DNA of 64,000 bases, taken from positions 1-64,000 of the forward strand of contig CAMLTW010000002.1 of NCBI GenBank assembly GCA_946486375.1, given 5' to 3'. Shown here one piece after another: positions 61,138 to 64,000 of this stretch (positions within the stretch are counted from its first letter, which is position 1; the number at the start of each line of letters is the position of its first letter). The notes below the pieces were generated by a model. The model was not told the origin of the DNA. It worked only from the letters and a program-made list of their open reading frames with translations, and did no database searches. The translations under genes and the position numbers were made by a program. The stretch is from an uncultured Rikenellaceae bacterium (lineage in GTDB: Bacteria; Bacteroidota; Bacteroidia; Bacteroidales; Rikenellaceae).

Positions 61138-64000
61138 TGTGGGTGTGGCCGTAGTGGTGGATGGCACCCAGCGTGGGGTAGTCACCAATGGGGCCGGGGA
61201 ATATTCCGTTTCGGCACCGTCGAATGCGACCCTGCTGTTTTCGATGGTCGGGATGAAATCCCGTCAGGTGGCTGTGGAAGGCCGCAGCCGGATCGACGTG
61301 GTTCTGGAAGCCGATGCGCAGACCATCGACAACGTGATCGTGACGGCCTTCGGTACTTCGACCAAGGAAGCCTTTACCGGTTCGGCCGGAGTGATCAGTG
61401 CCGACCAGCTCGCCCAGACGCAGAGTTCCAACGTGTCCAAGGCGCTGGCGGGAGCCGTCGCCGGGTTGCAGATCACCAGCAACAGCGGTCAGCCCGGTTC
61501 CAAGGCGTCCATCCGCATCCGGGGGCTGGGGTCTTTCTCGGCCAGTTCCGAACCGTTGATCGTGATCGACGGAATTCCTTATGACGGCGGGCTGGAAAAC
61601 ATCAATCCGATGGACATCGAGTCCCTGACCGTGCTGAAGGACGCCGCATCCAATGCCCTGTACGGTGCGCGCGGGGCCAACGGGGTCATCATGATCACGA
61701 CCAAAAAAGGGAAAAACGCCGAAGCGGTGATTACCGTGGACGCCAAATGGGGGGTCAATTCCCGGGCGCTGCAATCTTACGACATGATCGACGATCCGGC
61801 GCAGTACTACGAAACCCACTACGCTGCCATTTATAATTACGTCAAGGAAAATCTGCCGGATCGCACCCCGGAAGATTGGGCCAACTGGGCGAATACCAAC
61901 CTGATCGATAGCCGGACGTACGGGCTGGGTTACAACGTTTATACCGTTCCGGAAGGGGAAGCGATGATCGTGAACGGGAAACTCAATCCGAACGCCAAAC
62001 TGGGACGCGTGGTGGGAGACTACAAGCTGCTCCCCGACAACTGGACGGACGAAGCGTTCGTGAATACGCTCCGGCAGGAATACAACGTCAGCGTTTCCGG
62101 CGGAACCGAACGGTCGAGCAATTACCTCTCGGTCGGCTACCTGAACGATAAGGGGATCGTGCGGAATTCGGATTTTTCCCGGATCACGGCCCGTTTGAAG
62201 TCGGATTACCAGGCCAAGAAATGGCTGAAAGTGGGCGGCAACGTGGGGTACGCGAACTTCGACGGGAACCGGGTCAACGAAGACGAGTCGTCGAGCGGAA
62301 ACATCTTTCTGTACACCAATACGATAGCGCCTATCTATCCGGTCTATATCCGGGATGCTCAGGGAAACGTCATCCGCGATGAAAACGGCATCATTCGCTA
62401 TGACTATGGAGATGGCCAGAATGCCGGCTTGTCGCGTCCGATCCTGAACGCAGAAAACCCCATATCCATGAACTATCTGGATAAAGATAACTACAACGGG
62501 AATGCGTTCAATACCAACGGATTCGCCGAGGTGAAATTCCTGAAGGACTTCAAATTCACCTTCAACGCCGGATTCGACCTGGACGAAACCCGTACCAGCC
62601 AGTTCACCAATCCCTTCTACGGGCAGCATGCCAGCAAGAACGGCGTCATTTATAAGTACCACACCCGGAAGACCGGACTGAATCTCCAGCAGTTGTTGAC
62701 ATGGACGCGGTCATTCGGCAACCACAATGTGGATGTGCTGGTCGGTCATGAAAATTACAAGTACAAATACACCTACCTGTCCGGTTCGAAAGAAAACATG
62801 CTGAGCCCTTCCGTGCAGGAAATCGCCGGTGCCATTAAGAACCCGCAGACCAATTCCTATGTGAAGGATTACAACACGGAAGGCTATTTCGGCCGGGCAC
62901 AGTATAACTATGACGGAAAATACTTCCTGTCGGCCTCTTATCGGCGCGACGCCTCTTCCCGGTTCCATCCCGATCATCGCTGGGGAAATTTCTGGAGCGT
63001 CGGCGGAGCGTGGCTGATGAACCGCGAGGAATTTCTGGCCGGTGCCGCATGGATCGACCTGTTGAAGGTGAAAGCCAGCTACGGGGTGCAGGGGAACGAC
63101 GGTATCGGGGATTACCGGTATGTGGACAACTACGACGTGGTGAATGCCGCCGGAAACGTGTCCGCCGTGTTCTACACCAAGGGGAATCCGAACATCACCT
63201 GGGAATCGAACTACAACCTGAACGTCGGGGTGGAATTCGGATTCTTCGGCAACCGGCTGTCCGGGAGCATCGAATACTTCTCCCGCAAAACCGAAGACCT
63301 GCTGTTTTCCCGTCCTACGCCGACTTCCATCGGCTATTACAGCTACTACGATAACATCGGCGACATGCGCAACCGCGGGGTGGAAATCGACCTGACGGGC
63401 GTGCTGGTGAATCGGGAAAACGTGCGCTGGACGCTTTCGCTGAACGCCACCCACTACAAGAACAAGGTGCTCAAACTCCCTCCCGAAAAGAAGGACGGTT
63501 TCGAAACCGGATCGTATTTTGTTTCGGAAGGCGGTTCCCGGTACGACTGGTACATGCCGCGTTATGCGGGGGTCAGCGAGGAAGGGCTCCCCATGTGGTA
63601 TCGGGATGAGAAAGACGCGCAGGGGAACGTGACCAAAACCGTGACCACCACGGATTATTCGAGCGCTACCTATTACAATCTCGGTTCGGTGCTTCCCGAC
63701 CTTTACGGAGGGATTTCCACGTCCGTCAACGCGTACGGGTTCGACCTGGGCGTAACGCTGGCCTATCAGATCGGCGGGAAGGTTTATGATGACGGATATG
63801 CGGGGCTGATGCATTCGGTGGCCAGCGGTTTGCGCGGGATAGCATGGCACAAGGATATTCTGAACGCCTGGACGCCGAAAAATACGGAAACCAGCGTACC
63901 CCGGTTGCAGTTCAACGATGAAAACATCAGCGCCCAGTCCGACCGGTTCCTGATGGATGCCAGCTACCTGAGCCTGCAGAACATTTCCTTCGGCTACACT
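61025..64000 (+). CDS. SusC-like TonB-dependent transporter (3' end beyond the window)
   Basis: Open from the ATG at 61025 to the window edge, 992 codons without a stop. Signal MKKFTLLLSVMLLAGLQAVLGQ, carboxypeptidase-D-like domain (ITGTVTSDTGEPLVGVAVVV), TonB-box region (IDNVIVTAFG), plug motifs IRIRGLGSF, IVIDGIPYDGG and VLKDAASNALYGARGANGV, and most of the barrel. Only about 60-80 residues should be missing by comparison with its 1073-residue paralogue. Divergent from that paralogue and sharing its leader and signal region. A susD should follow outside the window. Confidence 0.96.
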   Translation, partial: MKKFTLLLSVMLLAGLQAVLGQDIRITGTVTSDTGEPLVGVAVVVDGTQRGVVTNGAGEYSVSAPSNATLLFSMVGMKSRQVAVEGRSRIDVVLEADAQTIDNVIVTAFGTSTKEAFTGSAGVISADQLAQTQSSNVSKALAGAVAGLQITSNSGQPGSKASIRIRGLGSFSASSEPLIVIDGIPYDGGLENINPMDIESLTVLKDAASNALYGARGANGVIMITTKKGKNAEAVITVDAKWGVNSRALQSYDMIDDPAQYYETHYAAIYNYVKENLPDRTPEDWANWANTNLIDSRTYGLGYNVYTVPEGEAMIVNGKLNPNAKLGRVVGDYKLLPDNWTDEAFVNTLRQEYNVSVSGGTERSSNYLSVGYLNDKGIVRNSDFSRITARLKSDYQAKKWLKVGGNVGYANFDGNRVNEDESSSGNIFLYTNTIAPIYPVYIRDAQGNVIRDENGIIRYDYGDGQNAGLSRPILNAENPISMNYLDKDNYNGNAFNTNGFAEVKFLKDFKFTFNAGFDLDETRTSQFTNPFYGQHASKNGVIYKYHTRKTGLNLQQLLTWTRSFGNHNVDVLVGHENYKYKYTYLSGSKENMLSPSVQEIAGAIKNPQTNSYVKDYNTEGYFGRAQYNYDGKYFLSASYRRDASSRFHPDHRWGNFWSVGGAWLMNREEFLAGAAWIDLLKVKASYGVQGNDGIGDYRYVDNYDVVNAAGNVSAVFYTKGNPNITWESNYNLNVGVEFGFFGNRLSGSIEYFSRKTEDLLFSRPTPTSIGYYSYYDNIGDMRNRGVEIDLTGVLVNRENVRWTLSLNATHYKNKVLKLPPEKKDGFETGSYFVSEGGSRYDWYMPRYAGVSEEGLPMWYRDEKDAQGNVTKTVTTTDYSSATYYNLGSVLPDLYGGISTSVNAYGFDLGVTLAYQIGGKVYDDGYAGLMHSVASGLRGIAWHKDILNAWTPKNTETSVPRLQFNDENISAQSDRFLMDASYLSLQNISFGYT

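Noticed and set aside
61043-62662. 539-codon minus-strand frame in the divergent susC region
   Set aside because: The plus-strand frame encodes an intact SusC plug and barrel; the minus-strand frame is its shadow.
1-64000. CRISPR arrays, insertion sequences or prophage
   Set aside because: No regularly spaced repeats, transposase, integrase or phage structural genes were seen; only the small scar beside tRNA-Asp hints at past integration.

Overview
The window looks like a chromosomal segment of a gut-type member of the Bacteroidota with moderately high GC, possibly near Alistipes/Rikenellaceae (the genus is inference). The evidence is three SusC-type TonB-dependent transporters with SusD partners, many lipoproteins with Bacteroidota-style lipoboxes, and promoters of the form TTG-N19/20-TAnnTTTG. 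Lineage-typical genes also occur: DUF3822 next to rsmD, DUF4296, a Nudix-type xylose regulator and a PAS hybrid histidine kinase. No phage, insertion sequence, CRISPR array or rRNA is visible.

Layout. 1-5140: the 3' part of a susC gene and its susD. 5281-10679: housekeeping genes (miaB, a 7TM-HD phosphohydrolase, ung, dusB). 10775-16423: a probable sugar or sugar-acid operon (FucP-like transporter, aldo/keto reductase, zinc dehydrogenase, DUF6786-like protein, nucleoside-phosphorylase-like protein). 16433-18812: dnaN and a DnaQ-type exonuclease. 18931-22499: a GH43 lipoprotein and a LysM/periplasmic-binding-fold protein. 22702-27926: a xylose operon (xylR, xylB, xylA, xylE) behind a long palindromic operator. 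28048-29652: on the minus strand, a cobalamin riboswitch upstream of a single beta-propeller lipoprotein resembling BtuG. 29855-37520: a hybrid sensor kinase and a pectin-degrading set (esterase, CE8, GH28). 37546-39096: rlmN and a thioredoxin. 39403-40626: a GH105 lipoprotein that would finish pectin-fragment breakdown. 40802-45245: a RecD-like helicase, a membrane-anchored unknown, DUF3822, rsmD, tRNA-Asp and a YfcE-type phosphodiesterase. 45560-48759: a PepSY-like lipoprotein, waaA and mqnD. 48857-55427: a tightly packed six-gene minus-strand operon (Ig-like lipoprotein, beta-barrel, rbfA, LolC/E-like permease, DUF4296 lipoprotein, amidohydrolase). 55595-64000: a susCD pair on the minus strand and a divergent third susC that runs off the window.

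How the parts fit. GH43, the xylose operon, the pectin enzymes, GH105 and the SusCD systems describe a plant-cell-wall glycan degrader. MqnD and the facing amidohydrolase suggest menaquinone synthesis by the futalosine route. The features most worth following up are the 129-bp inverted repeat shared by the two divergent susC genes, the riboswitch with a lone BtuG-like gene, the xylose operator palindrome, the uncharacterised five-gene operon at 10.8-16.4 kb, the tandem esterase with a degenerate second half, and a possible integration scar beside tRNA-Asp.
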